Below are positions 8,423-16,998 of a DNA stretch of 64,000 nucleotides, one piece after another (the stretch's first letter is position 1; every line of letters begins with the position of its first letter). The position numbers and the translations under genes are program-made. Below the pieces are notes generated by a model. The model saw only the letters and a list, made by a program, of their open reading frames with translations. It searched no databases and was not told the DNA's origin. The stretch spans positions 62,001 through 126,000 of the forward strand of contig CAKSHM010000002.1 of assembly GCA_934457415.1 (NCBI GenBank). The letters run 5' to 3'. This DNA comes from an uncultured Eubacteriales bacterium. Lineage in GTDB: Bacteria > Bacillota > Clostridia > Oscillospirales > Acutalibacteraceae.

Positions 8423-9431
8423 GCTGTTTGATATTTTAAAGCTTTTATGCAATGAATCGGGAATTTCGGGGGATGAAAAAAGCGTCAGAGAAAAAATCAT
8501 AGCTATAATTAAGGATTTCTGCATGGTTAAAACCGACGCTTTGGGAAATATAATTGCTTTTAAAAAAGGCAAAAAAGCACCGGTAAAGAAAGTTATGTGC
8601 GATGCTCATTTAGATGAGGTCGGCTTTATAATAACCGATATAACCGATGACGGATTTTTAAAATTTGCTCCCGTCGGCGGAATTGATGTAAGCGTTATGC
8701 TCGCAAGAAGGGTTACGGTCGGTAAAAATATAAAAGGAACCGTGGGCATTAAGCCTGTTCATCTATCCGATAAGGAAGAGCTTAAATCTGTTCCGAAACA
8801 AAGCGCTTTATATATTGATATAGGCGCTGATTCTAAGGAGGACGCGCTTAAATATGTCAGTATCGGCGACAGCGCGGTTATGGACTCTGAGTTTGAGGAT
8901 AACGGCAGATTTATCAAATCAAAAGCGCTTGACGATCGTATAGGCTGCGCGGTGCTTGCCTTTATGTTAAGGCAGGAGGCGGAGTATGATTATTATGTTT
9001 CGTTTTCCGTGCAGGAGGAGGTAGGACTCAGGGGGGCTAAAGCCTCGGCATACAGCATAGACCCCGACTCAGCAATCGTTATTGACGGAACCACCGCCTC
9101 AGATATCGCAGGCACACCCGAAACGAGCGAGGTTTGCAATTTAGGGCGCGGCGCGGTAGTGTCATTTATGGACAGGGCAACTCTTTATGACAAAGAGCTT
9201 TATAATTTTGCAATGAAAAGCAATATAAAATGCCAGCCTAAAAGGGCGGTTGCAGGAGGAAATAACGCGGGAAGTATTCACCTTTCTAAAAACGGTGTAA
9301 GAACGATTGCGGTTAGCAACCCATGCAGATATATTCATTCCGCCGCCTCGGTTGCGGACAAAAGCGATATAATAAGCGTTTATGAGCTTGTAAAATATAT
9401 TTTAGATTCCGCCGCCGCAGGTAAAGTATGA
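8415..9431 (+). CDS. M42-family metallo-aminopeptidase, paralogue 2
   Basis: 338 aa. The active site is complete: H65 in CDAHLDEVGF, D173/D174 in ALDDRIG, E201/E202 in VQEEVGLRG, D224 in IVIDGT, and H308 in RYIHSA. Compared with the preceding paralogue it keeps the consensus Glu of DEVGF. The CxxQ-like and GGNNAGSIHLSKNG segments are typical of aminopeptidase members. Cytosolic peptide degradation is the likely role. The ATG overlaps the preceding stop region by 8 bp, and its own stop overlaps the next start (ATGA), so the three genes are probably translated in coupled fashion. Confidence 0.9.
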   Translation: MDELFDILKLLCNESGISGDEKSVREKIIAIIKDFCMVKTDALGNIIAFKKGKKAPVKKVMCDAHLDEVGFIITDITDDGFLKFAPVGGIDVSVMLARRVTVGKNIKGTVGIKPVHLSDKEELKSVPKQSALYIDIGADSKEDALKYVSIGDSAVMDSEFEDNGRFIKSKALDDRIGCAVLAFMLRQEAEYDYYVSFSVQEEVGLRGAKASAYSIDPDSAIVIDGTTASDIAGTPETSEVCNLGRGAVVSFMDRATLYDKELYNFAMKSNIKCQPKRAVAGGNNAGSIHLSKNGVRTIAVSNPCRYIHSAASVADKSDIISVYELVKYILDSAAAGKV

Positions 9432-10099
9432 TTAAGTCGCTTACAGCCTTGCCGGATGTATTCGGGACGAATCCGGAATCGGTTAAATTTTTGGGCAATT
9501 ATGATGTTTATAAAAATTCGGCGAAATTTTATACCGATTTAAAAGGCAGCTTTGCGCTTTGCATTCTTGACCTGAACGCCGTGATTTGCGGGAAACCGGA
9601 GAATTTTGAGGAATTAAACGCATTTTTAAAAATGTCAGACGTTAAATCGGTTTTTTTGAATTCGAATAATTTAAAGGAGCTTGAGTTTAAAAATGCGAAA
9701 ATTGTCAGTGTTTACGAAAAAAGCGCGGTTTTGAGCGCAAACTTCGAAAGCGGCGAATTTAAAAGCGACGAGGTTTATAATATGCTTTTAAAGGGCGGAT
9801 TTTCTCTTCCCGAGTTTGAATATTTCGCCGTGGATTTTTGCAGGAGAGTAAATTTTAAAAATGCTTTTGTTTTCGGGAAAAAGAACGAATTTTTAAGTCT
9901 TGGATTAAAGCATGAAAATGTATGCCTTGTAAACGGCGTGGTAAGCTTTAAAAAAGGCGGTGGAAGAAAAGCGCTCATGGGTCTTGAGGCAGTGTCGGGA
10001 TGTGAAAAAATCCTTGCCTGCTGCACCGAAGAAAATGAGGGCTTTTATGAAAAATGCGGATTTTTAAAAACCGGCAGTGCGGTTTATTGTTATTTATAG
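9428..10099 (+). CDS. Degenerate GNAT-like protein, function unknown
   Basis: 223 aa, ATGA overlap with the second M42 gene. The C-terminal half resembles an acetyltransferase of the GNAT fold: a weak acetyl-CoA loop GGGRKALMG near 176-184, then ENEGFYEKCGFLKTG near 203-217, the usual penultimate GNAT motif. The N-terminal half (DLNAVICGKPENFEELNAFL) resembles the first GNAT-like domain of two-domain proteins but lacks a clear cofactor site. Substrate and activity are unknown. Codon use is like its neighbours. It could act on peptides or amino acids released by the adjacent peptidases, which is a guess from context only. Confidence 0.65.
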   Translation: MIKSLTALPDVFGTNPESVKFLGNYDVYKNSAKFYTDLKGSFALCILDLNAVICGKPENFEELNAFLKMSDVKSVFLNSNNLKELEFKNAKIVSVYEKSAVLSANFESGEFKSDEVYNMLLKGGFSLPEFEYFAVDFCRRVNFKNAFVFGKKNEFLSLGLKHENVCLVNGVVSFKKGGGRKALMGLEAVSGCEKILACCTEENEGFYEKCGFLKTGSAVYCYL

Positions 10100-10108
10100 G
10101 AGTTAAAA

Positions 10109-11368
10109 ATGTCATTTTTTGAATTTTCGGATGAGCTTAAAGCTCTTGATAAAAAGGCTTTAGATAAGGTTAAGCCATATTTTGATGAAATAGATAGAGT
10201 TACGGAATATAATCAGCAAAAGGTTTTAAAAGCATTTATTGATAACCGCGTCAGCGAGCCTGACCTCGGAATAAGCACGGGTTACGGTTATGACGATGCG
10301 GGCAGGGACAAGCTTGATAAGGTCTTGGCTCAGAGTCTCGGCACGGAGGACGCTCTTATCCGCCATAGCTTTGCGAGCGGAACGCACACCTTAAGCGTCG
10401 CTCTTTTCGGAATTTTAAGGCCGAATGATAAGGTGCTGTCACTCACAGGAAGACCTTATGATACTATTATCGGTGTTTTCGGAATAGACGAAAAGACCGA
10501 CGGCTCTCTTGCCGATTTCGGTATAGAATATTCTCAGGTTGACTTGAAGGCAAACGGAACGCCCGATATCGAAGCCGTTAAAGCGGCGCTCAAAAAAGAT
10601 AAATATAAAATGGCTTATATTCAGCGCTCGCGCGGATACAGCTTAAGACCCAGCTTACATATTTCCGAATTAAAAGAACTGTGCGACGCCGTGAGGGAGG
10701 TTTCTCCTGAAACGGTTATAATGGTTGATAATTGCTACGGCGAATTTGTCGAAACAGAGGAGCCGTCGGAAGCGGGGGCGGATTTATTCGCAGGCTCGCT
10801 TATTAAAAATGCGGGCGGCGGTATTGCCAAAAGCGGCGGATATATAGCAGGAAAGAAAAAATATGTCGAAATGTGCGCTCACCGCATGACATGCGCAGGG
10901 GTCGGCCGAGAAATAGGGGCTACCTTAGGCCATAACAGGGAGCTTTATATGGGACTTTTTTTCGCTCCTCATACCGTCGGAGAAGCGCTTAAAACCGCGG
11001 TTTATGCGGCTGCGGTGTTTGAAATTTTAGGGTTTGAGGTATCCCCGAAGTCGGGTGAAAAAAGAACCGATATTATTCAGAGTCTGATTTTAGGCTCGAG
11101 AGAAAAAATGATAGCGTTCTGCAAGGGCTTGCAGTCAGGCTCGCCGATAGACTCTTTTGTTTCACCCGAGCCTTCCTATATGCCGGGGTATAAAGATGAT
11201 GTAATTATGGCGGCAGGCGCATTTACTCTCGGCGCTTCAATTGAGCTTTCCGCTGACGGTCCGTTAAGAGAGCCTTATGCTTTATGGATGCAGGGCGGTC
11301 TTAATTTCCACAGCGCCAAGGTCGGAATTCTGCTTGCTGTAAAGACTTTGAAGGAGAATGAAATATGA
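10109..11368 (+). CDS. PLP-dependent methionine gamma-lyase family / aluminium-resistance protein
   Basis: 419 aa, matching the Alum_res (YnbB) family of fold-type I PLP enzymes. HSFASGTHTLSVALFG (86-101) is the phosphate-binding loop, D207 and N208 in VDNCYGEF contact the PLP ring, and K233 in AGSLIKNAGGG is the probable Schiff-base lysine. The family is annotated as methionine gamma-lyase-like or aluminium resistance; true substrates are poorly known. In Bacillus the homologue lies near hflX and glnR. Here it sits in the murD-M42 run, 9 nt after the GNAT-like gene, and overlaps the next gene by 4 bp. Confidence 0.88.
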   Translation: MSFFEFSDELKALDKKALDKVKPYFDEIDRVTEYNQQKVLKAFIDNRVSEPDLGISTGYGYDDAGRDKLDKVLAQSLGTEDALIRHSFASGTHTLSVALFGILRPNDKVLSLTGRPYDTIIGVFGIDEKTDGSLADFGIEYSQVDLKANGTPDIEAVKAALKKDKYKMAYIQRSRGYSLRPSLHISELKELCDAVREVSPETVIMVDNCYGEFVETEEPSEAGADLFAGSLIKNAGGGIAKSGGYIAGKKKYVEMCAHRMTCAGVGREIGATLGHNRELYMGLFFAPHTVGEALKTAVYAAAVFEILGFEVSPKSGEKRTDIIQSLILGSREKMIAFCKGLQSGSPIDSFVSPEPSYMPGYKDDVIMAAGAFTLGASIELSADGPLREPYALWMQGGLNFHSAKVGILLAVKTLKENEI

Positions 11369-12033
11369 ATACCGTGTTTTCGGGCGAGGTATATGAGGTT
11401 ATTCCTACTCCAACCGGTATAGTTTTTTCCTATTGTAAGGATAAAACCAAAGAAAATATAATAATCGGTTATAAGATGATTACTTTTGAAACGGGTATTA
11501 TGGTGGATATCGCAAAAAATGTCTATCTGCTTTCAAAGTTCGGCAGTAACTATGCGGTTTCTTCAAATCTTTGCAGTAATTATATAACCGCAAAAACCAT
11601 TGTTCTTCCTCAGGGCAAGGTATTTGTCTGTTCTTCAAAGGGAGAGGCAAATATTGTTGACGCGGCAGGAAATATTATCTGGAACGGTATGTTTGCATAT
11701 AAAGGTGCCGCTCCATCGGATATTGCGGTTTTTAAGGATTCGTTTTATGCGGTATTTAAAAAATATAATGCTCTTATAAAATTCAATATGGTAACATTCC
11801 GCGAGGAGCTGAGAATCGGCGGAGCGGTTTCTCCGTTTAACAGACCGAACGGTTTATATATTGAGGACTCTTATGCCTTTGTTGCTTCAACCGGCGATAA
11901 AAGGGTAGTTAAATTAAATCTCGAAAACTACGAGAGCGAAATTTATGTAAGACTTAAAGAGCCGGTTTATTATTATACAAAGGTTAAGGATTTCGAATTC
12001 GTTCTGTTAAAATCAGGACTTTATATGCTTTAA
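11365..12033 (+). CDS. Uncharacterised protein with beta-propeller-like repeats
   Basis: 222 aa, no signal peptide or membrane segment. I do not recognise the family. The sequence alternates short beta strands with turns such as GKVFVCSSKGEANIVDAAGNIIWNG, SDIAVFKDSFYAVFKKYNALIKFN and PNGLYIEDSYAFVASTGDKRVVKLN. This resembles NHL- or PQQ-like propeller blades, about four of them, too few for a closed propeller unless it oligomerises. It overlaps the PLP enzyme by 4 bp and precedes an esterase gene by 17 nt. A cytosolic sensor or scaffold role is possible, but nothing in the sequence decides it. Confidence 0.6.
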   Translation: MNTVFSGEVYEVIPTPTGIVFSYCKDKTKENIIIGYKMITFETGIMVDIAKNVYLLSKFGSNYAVSSNLCSNYITAKTIVLPQGKVFVCSSKGEANIVDAAGNIIWNGMFAYKGAAPSDIAVFKDSFYAVFKKYNALIKFNMVTFREELRIGGAVSPFNRPNGLYIEDSYAFVASTGDKRVVKLNLENYESEIYVRLKEPVYYYTKVKDFEFVLLKSGLYML

Positions 12034-12050
12034 AAAGGTGGTAAAATTTT

Positions 12051-12887
12051 ATGAAATGCAAGGTTGTTGAGTTAAAAAAAGATTATCCGTTTTTATCCGA
12101 AAACGGCTGCAATCCTACTTTGACGGTTTATGTTCCCGAGCTTGTTCAGGATTATTTTAAAAGCGAGGGAAGAAAAGGTATTCTTATTTGCCCGGGAGGC
12201 GGATATGAGTTTTGCTCCGACAGGGAAGCCGAGCCTATTGCGCTTAAATTTTTAAATATGGGATATAATGCTTATGTGCTTAATTATTCCTGCGCGCCGC
12301 ACAGATTTCCGACTCAATTAAACGAGGTTGCCGCCGCTTTCGATTATATAATTAAAAATTCGGAAGAATTTATTCAGAACAAGGAAAAAATAGGAATTAT
12401 CGGTTTTTCCGCCGGCGGACATCTTGCCGCTCATTATTCCAATGCCTATAATATCCCTGAGGTAAGAAAGAATTTCAGGAATTCTTATAAGCCAACAGTT
12501 AGCGTGCTATGCTATGCTGTTATCACCTCGGATGCTGATTATTCGCATCACGGAAGCTTTAAAAGTCTTATAGGCAGTTATCCGAACGGCGCATCTGACG
12601 AAAAGTACTCCTGTGATAAGCTTGTAACCTCCGATACACCGCCTGCATTTATCTGGCATACCGCCGAGGATGCATGCGTACCGGTTGAAAACAGTCTTTT
12701 TTATGCTTTAGCGCTTTCAAAGAACAAGATTCCTTATGAACTTCATATTTATCCCGAGGGTTCGCACGGCTTATCAACGGCAGATGAAATGACAATGCAT
12801 AAGAAAGAACTTGCGGACTCAGGGAAAGTTTCCCATGTTCATGAATGGCTTCACTCGTATGAATTATGGGAGAAAATATTCTTCTGA
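12051..12887 (+). CDS. Alpha/beta hydrolase, acetyl-esterase (BD-FAE-like)
   Basis: 278 aa, cytosolic. The oxyanion segment is LICPGGGYEFCSDREAEP (46-62), the nucleophile elbow is GFSAGGH with S120, and the probable remaining triad residues are D207 (HTAEDACVP) and H239 (EGSHG). This matches the BD-FAE/xylan esterase-like group that removes acetyl or other short acyl groups from sugars. No signal peptide, so it acts on imported oligosaccharides or other small esters. GGTGG-like RBS upstream (AAAGGTGG). The stop overlaps the next ATG by one base. Confidence 0.85.
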   Translation: MKCKVVELKKDYPFLSENGCNPTLTVYVPELVQDYFKSEGRKGILICPGGGYEFCSDREAEPIALKFLNMGYNAYVLNYSCAPHRFPTQLNEVAAAFDYIIKNSEEFIQNKEKIGIIGFSAGGHLAAHYSNAYNIPEVRKNFRNSYKPTVSVLCYAVITSDADYSHHGSFKSLIGSYPNGASDEKYSCDKLVTSDTPPAFIWHTAEDACVPVENSLFYALALSKNKIPYELHIYPEGSHGLSTADEMTMHKKELADSGKVSHVHEWLHSYELWEKIFF

Positions 12888-13198
12888 TGAATACCTTTGA
12901 GCAGATTTACGAGGCAGTTAAAAAAATTCCGTACGGAAAGGTCGCAACTTACGGGCAGATAGCTATCTCAGTCGGAAATCCGAGACTTTCAAGGGTCGTA
13001 GGCTATGCGCTCCACCGCAATCCCGACCCTGAAAACATAAGGTGTTACCGAGTCGTAAACCGTTTCGGAAAGCTGTCGGGCGCCTTTGCGTTCGGCGGCG
13101 CAGACAGGCAAAAATTTCTTCTGGAACAAGAGGGAGTTATTGTGAGAGACGATTTAACCGTAGATCTTAAAATATTCGGAACAAAAGGGGAAATTTAA
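12887..13198 (+). CDS. MGMT-family alkyltransferase-like DNA-binding protein
   Basis: 103 aa from the ATG overlapping the esterase stop; a start 21 nt earlier (12866) is also possible. Only the C-terminal DNA-binding domain of O6-methylguanine methyltransferases is present: the YGKVATYGQIA helix-turn-helix, R36 of the arginine finger in LSRVVGYAL, and the active-site region I-R-C-Y-R-V-V. The acceptor Cys (C53) is kept, but the usual P-C-H-R has Arg and Tyr in place of Pro and His. Alkyltransferase-like proteins usually lose the Cys instead. It may sense alkylated DNA for nucleotide excision repair or carry residual alkyl transfer. Confidence 0.82.
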   Translation: MNTFEQIYEAVKKIPYGKVATYGQIAISVGNPRLSRVVGYALHRNPDPENIRCYRVVNRFGKLSGAFAFGGADRQKFLLEQEGVIVRDDLTVDLKIFGTKGEI

Positions 13199-13200
13199 AA

Positions 13201-13437
13201 GTGTTTGAAAAAATGCTGTTTTTAAAAAACTTCGATGATGTTAAGAGCTTTTCCGCAATCGCCGCAGACAAGGATTATGATATTGAGCTTGTTTCGGGGA
13301 AGTATGTTATAAATGCAAAATCCATAATGGGAATTTTCAGTCTTGACCTTACAAAGCCGGTAAAAATGGTAGCACATACCGATAAGGCGGTCGAACTTGC
13401 CAGACAGGTAGAAAAATTCAGCTTAGGCAAGCGATAA
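13201..13437 (+). CDS. HPr-like protein lacking the phosphorylatable histidine
   Basis: 78 aa, GTG start. The second half keeps the HPr signature INAKSIMGIFSLDL; S41 is equivalent to regulatory Ser46, the target of HPr kinase. The N-terminal loop, where HPr carries His15 (GLHARPA), reads VKSFSAIAADKDYD and has no His. It therefore cannot pass phosphate in the PTS. Like Crh of Bacillus it may act only in regulation through the Ser site. The last codons and the stop lie inside the palindromic element at 13424-13699, so the natural C-terminus may have been altered by insertion. No other PTS gene is in the window. Confidence 0.8.
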   Translation: MFEKMLFLKNFDDVKSFSAIAADKDYDIELVSGKYVINAKSIMGIFSLDLTKPVKMVAHTDKAVELARQVEKFSLGKR

Positions 13438-13699
13438 TAATCCGAATCCGCCTAAAATGACGTATTTTCGGCGTATTTTAACTTGTCGTCTTTATGAGGC
13501 GTCAGCCTCACTGCATCCTCCGCATAGAACTCCACACGAAATCAGCTCATTTTAGGTCGCTGATTTTTATGCTTGGCAGATTTTTATGCAGAGCGAGGCA
13601 AAAACGCAGTTAATCCTGTCGGATTAACGAGTATTTTAACATGGCTATGCGAAAAATCTGCCGCCTAAAAACGGGTTCGGATTTATTATCGCTTGCCTA
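13424..13699. repeat. MITE-like inverted-repeat element, copy A (276 bp)
   Basis: The ends are inverted copies of TAGGCAAGCGATAATAA followed by (A)TCCGAA(T/C)CCG: left 13424-13450, right 13672-13699. Internal hairpins are GAGGC/GCCTC (13496-13509) and TTAATCC/GGATTAA (13611-13627). No ORF of note. A shorter relative with the same ends and internal hairpin lies at 53132-53259 in the opposite orientation. Non-autonomous, probably mobilised in trans. The left end supplies the last codons and stop of the HPr-like gene; a possible TA target site flanks it. It fills the whole gap up to the helicase gene. Confidence 0.75.
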
Positions 13700-13723
13700 G
13701 AAGAAAAAGGACATAAATAAAGA

Positions 13724-16120
13724 ATGAATTATCTGCAGATAAGAAAAAAGGTTATAGAAAAAGAATTTTCCGGAATGAATGACAGGCAGTTTGAGGCTGT
13801 AACCACTGTCAAAGGTCCTCTATTGGTGCTTGCAGGCGCAGGCAGCGGAAAGACAACGGTTTTAGTGAACCGAATTGCGTATCTTATAAAATACGGCAAC
13901 GCTTATTTAAGTGAAAAAGAAGCTTCTTATGATGAAAAGGATATTGAAAACGCAGAGCTTTATTTAGAAAACAAAACAGAAGAGATTTCAGGCAAGCCCT
14001 TTTGTGTCGACGCGCCTAAGCCATATGAAATTCTTGCCATAACATTTACAAACAAGGCTGCGGGAGAACTTAAGGACAGAATATCAAACAGGCTTAAAGA
14101 CAGCGCGCAGAGCCTTTGGGCAGGAACTTTTCACAGTATCTGCGGGAAAATTTTAAGATATAATGCAGACAGAATAGGATATACATCTCATTTTACGATT
14201 TATGATACCGACGATCAAAAATCCGTCTTAAAGCAGATTATGAAACAAAATAATATGGATGATAAAATGCTCCCCGTTAAATCGGTATTATCATATATAT
14301 CACGCTGTAAGGATTCTTTGATTTCTCCGAGCGAGGCTTTAAGCAGCGTCGGAAGCGATTTAAGGGCAAAGCTTATGTGTGAGCTTTACCGCGAGTATCA
14401 AAAGCGCCTGCTTGCGAGCGATGCAATGGATTTTGACGATATGATTGTCAATACCGTTCGGTTATTATCCGAAAATCCCGATGTTTTAGAGCATTACGGA
14501 AATAAGTTCAAATTTATTATGGTGGACGAGTATCAGGATACAAATCACGCGCAGTATAAGCTTGTAAGCTTATTATCCGGTGTTCACGGAAATTTGTGTG
14601 TTGTCGGGGACGACGACCAGAGTATATACCGCTTTCGCGGCGCAACGATAGAAAATATTCTCAATTTTGAGGACGAAAATAAAAACGCAAAAACAATAAG
14701 ACTTGAACAAAACTACAGGTCCACGGGGAATATTTTAAATGCGGCAAACAGTGTAATTTCACATAACCGCGGAAGAAAGGGTAAAACTCTTTGGACCTCT
14801 TTCTCAGACGGGGATAAGATAAAATTAAGATCCTGCGCGGACGACCGCACAGAGGCAAGATTTGTCGCCGATGAAATTTTAAAATTAAAAGCATCGGGCG
14901 ATGATTTTTGCGAAAATGCCGTGCTTTACAGAATGAATGCGCAGTCGGCTTCCATTGAAAACTGCTTTGCGAGAAGCGGAATAGCTTATAAGGTTATCGG
15001 AGGAATGCGTTTCTTTGAGCGTAAGGAAATAAAGGATATTTTAGCGTATCTTACAGCAGTCAACAATTCAAATGACGATGTCAGGCTGAGAAGAATTATA
15101 AATGTTCCCAGACGCGGAATCGGTGATACTACCGTTGCCGCCGCTGCTGAGATAGCGGCAAACTTAGGGATTTCTCTTTTTGAGGTGTTAAAAAACGCCG
15201 ACAGCTATGCGGCTTTAAGCAGAGCTTCCTCTAAGCTCAAGGATTTTTGCGAAATGATTGATAACCTTAAAAGTAAATCAGAAAGCGAATCTGTTTCTGA
15301 GCTTACAGAGGATATTTTAAGAGTTTCGGGATACAGGGATTTTCTTCTTTCGGATATCTCGCCCGACGCACCCGACAGGCTTGCAAATATCGAGGAATTT
15401 GTGAATACAGTTAGGCAGTTTGAAGAGGAAAATCCGCAGTCGGATCTTTCCGATTATCTTGAAGATATAGCGCTGATAACAGATATTGATTCACTTGAAA
15501 GCGACGAAAACCGAGTAGTTATGATGACGGTTCATTCCGCAAAAGGACTTGAATTCAAAAACGTCTTTTTGATAGGAATGGAGGAGGGAATTTTCCCTGG
15601 CTCTATGTCGATTGCGGGCGGTGAGGCCGAGATAGAAGAGGAAAGAAGACTTGCTTATGTTGCGCTTACGAGAGCCAAGAGAAGGCTTTTTATAACTCAT
15701 ACTTCTTCGCGAATGATGTTCGGCTCAACAGGAAGAAATCTTCCTTCAAGATTTTTAAGGGAAATTCCTTTGGAGTTTTGCGAGGTTTCAAGCGAACAAA
15801 CGGGATTCGGAATGTCTTATTCGGTACATAATTCAAGGTCTGAGCAAAGAACTTCTTCTCCTGCTTTCGGAAATACCGATTCGGGTTTTGCGGGAGGCTA
15901 CAGAAGAAAGCCTTCCTTTATGCCGGACTATTCGGCTCCGGCGAAAAAAGAGCCGACCGATTGCTATAAGGTCGGGCAGACAGTTGAGCATTCAGCTTTC
16001 GGAAAGGGCATAATAAATTCGATTTCTCAGACTGCTACCGACGCAATGCTTGAAATAAACTTTGAAAAAGTCGGAACAAAAAAAATAATGGCAGGGTATG
16101 CAAAATTAAAAATTCTGTAA
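13724..16120 (+). CDS. pcrA: ATP-dependent DNA helicase PcrA/UvrD
   Basis: 798 aa superfamily 1A helicase. Motif I is LAGAGSGKTT (36-45), Ia ITFTNKAAGELK (106-117), II DEYQDT (268-273), III GDDDQSIYRFRGA (295-307), with VHSAKGLEF (V) and YVALTRAKRR (VI) near the C-terminal third. An insertion of about 45 residues lies between motifs I and Ia (about 57-100), seen in some clostridial members. The C-terminal Tudor-like end (GQTVEHSAFGKGIINS) binds RNA polymerase in PcrA. It unwinds DNA in repair and at transcription-replication conflicts. No clear promoter; the preceding DNA is the inserted element. Confidence 0.95.
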   Translation: MNYLQIRKKVIEKEFSGMNDRQFEAVTTVKGPLLVLAGAGSGKTTVLVNRIAYLIKYGNAYLSEKEASYDEKDIENAELYLENKTEEISGKPFCVDAPKPYEILAITFTNKAAGELKDRISNRLKDSAQSLWAGTFHSICGKILRYNADRIGYTSHFTIYDTDDQKSVLKQIMKQNNMDDKMLPVKSVLSYISRCKDSLISPSEALSSVGSDLRAKLMCELYREYQKRLLASDAMDFDDMIVNTVRLLSENPDVLEHYGNKFKFIMVDEYQDTNHAQYKLVSLLSGVHGNLCVVGDDDQSIYRFRGATIENILNFEDENKNAKTIRLEQNYRSTGNILNAANSVISHNRGRKGKTLWTSFSDGDKIKLRSCADDRTEARFVADEILKLKASGDDFCENAVLYRMNAQSASIENCFARSGIAYKVIGGMRFFERKEIKDILAYLTAVNNSNDDVRLRRIINVPRRGIGDTTVAAAAEIAANLGISLFEVLKNADSYAALSRASSKLKDFCEMIDNLKSKSESESVSELTEDILRVSGYRDFLLSDISPDAPDRLANIEEFVNTVRQFEEENPQSDLSDYLEDIALITDIDSLESDENRVVMMTVHSAKGLEFKNVFLIGMEEGIFPGSMSIAGGEAEIEEERRLAYVALTRAKRRLFITHTSSRMMFGSTGRNLPSRFLREIPLEFCEVSSEQTGFGMSYSVHNSRSEQRTSSPAFGNTDSGFAGGYRRKPSFMPDYSAPAKKEPTDCYKVGQTVEHSAFGKGIINSISQTATDAMLEINFEKVGTKKIMAGYAKLKIL

Positions 16121-16183
16121 TGCTTTTTTAATAAAATTCAGTTATAATAAAATTTAAGAAAATATGATTTAAGGAGAAAAAAT

Positions 16184-16981
16184 ATGGCTTCGACTTTAGC
16201 TGTAAAAACAAATGCTAAGCTCGCGCTTAAAGGGAATTATGTAAAAGCGATATTTGCAAGCTGCGTGCTTGTTTTCTCTCAGCTTATTTTATGGCTCCTA
16301 TGCTCTATGATTTCGGTAATCGGAAATAATGCCGCAGTGATTTCAGTATCGGTTTCAATAAATATACTTCTGATTTCACCGCTGTTTTTAGGTCTTTTAA
16401 GGTTTTTTAAAAGGCTCGTTTTCGGTTGTAATGATGAAGTTGTATGCGTATTTTATTATTTTTCGGATTTAAAAGCATATAAAAAGGCTATGGAATTTAT
16501 TCTAAGGCTTTTTGTAAGAGTACTTCAAAATGCAGTTATCAGCTTTTTGCCTGCGATAATAGTCAGAATTGCAACAATGCCTTTTATATATGATTTGTTT
16601 GATATAAAGGTTCCCCTACTCGCGGCAAACCTATGGGCGGCTAAAAATATATTTATTTTCTTAGGGGCAATCTGCTTTATTTTAATTTCTTTAAAGCTTT
16701 ACCTTGCACCGTTTCTGTTTGTCGCACAGGAAAACAAATGCGCGGCGGAAGTCATTCTTATGTCGGGAATTATTGCAAGAAGATCCGTTACATCGTTTGT
16801 GTTTTTGTGCTTCGGAATGTCGTTTTATATTATAATATCGTTTTTTGCGCTGCCGCTTGTTTTTACGGCTCCGTACTTTTTTGCGGCATATATCGTTCAT
16901 TCGAGATATTCTGTTGCGCAGTATAATAATCATATAGAAGAAAACGATATGAAAAATCCTCATTACGCAGCGGATATCTGA
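16184..16981 (+). CDS. Integral membrane protein of unknown function
   Basis: 265 aa with about five or six hydrophobic segments, for example 22-48, 52-72, 108-128, 150-174 and 202-232. The soluble C-terminal tail is short and charged (SRYSVAQYNNHIEENDMKN). The overall layout recalls DUF975-type proteins, but no diagnostic motif is certain. Start ATG preceded by AAGGAG 8 nt upstream. The following DUF5412-like gene is 17 nt downstream, so the pair is probably cotranscribed. Function unknown. Confidence 0.7.
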   Translation: MASTLAVKTNAKLALKGNYVKAIFASCVLVFSQLILWLLCSMISVIGNNAAVISVSVSINILLISPLFLGLLRFFKRLVFGCNDEVVCVFYYFSDLKAYKKAMEFILRLFVRVLQNAVISFLPAIIVRIATMPFIYDLFDIKVPLLAANLWAAKNIFIFLGAICFILISLKLYLAPFLFVAQENKCAAEVILMSGIIARRSVTSFVFLCFGMSFYIIISFFALPLVFTAPYFFAAYIVHSRYSVAQYNNHIEENDMKNPHYAADI

Positions 16982-16998
16982 AAATCGGAGGAGAGAAA

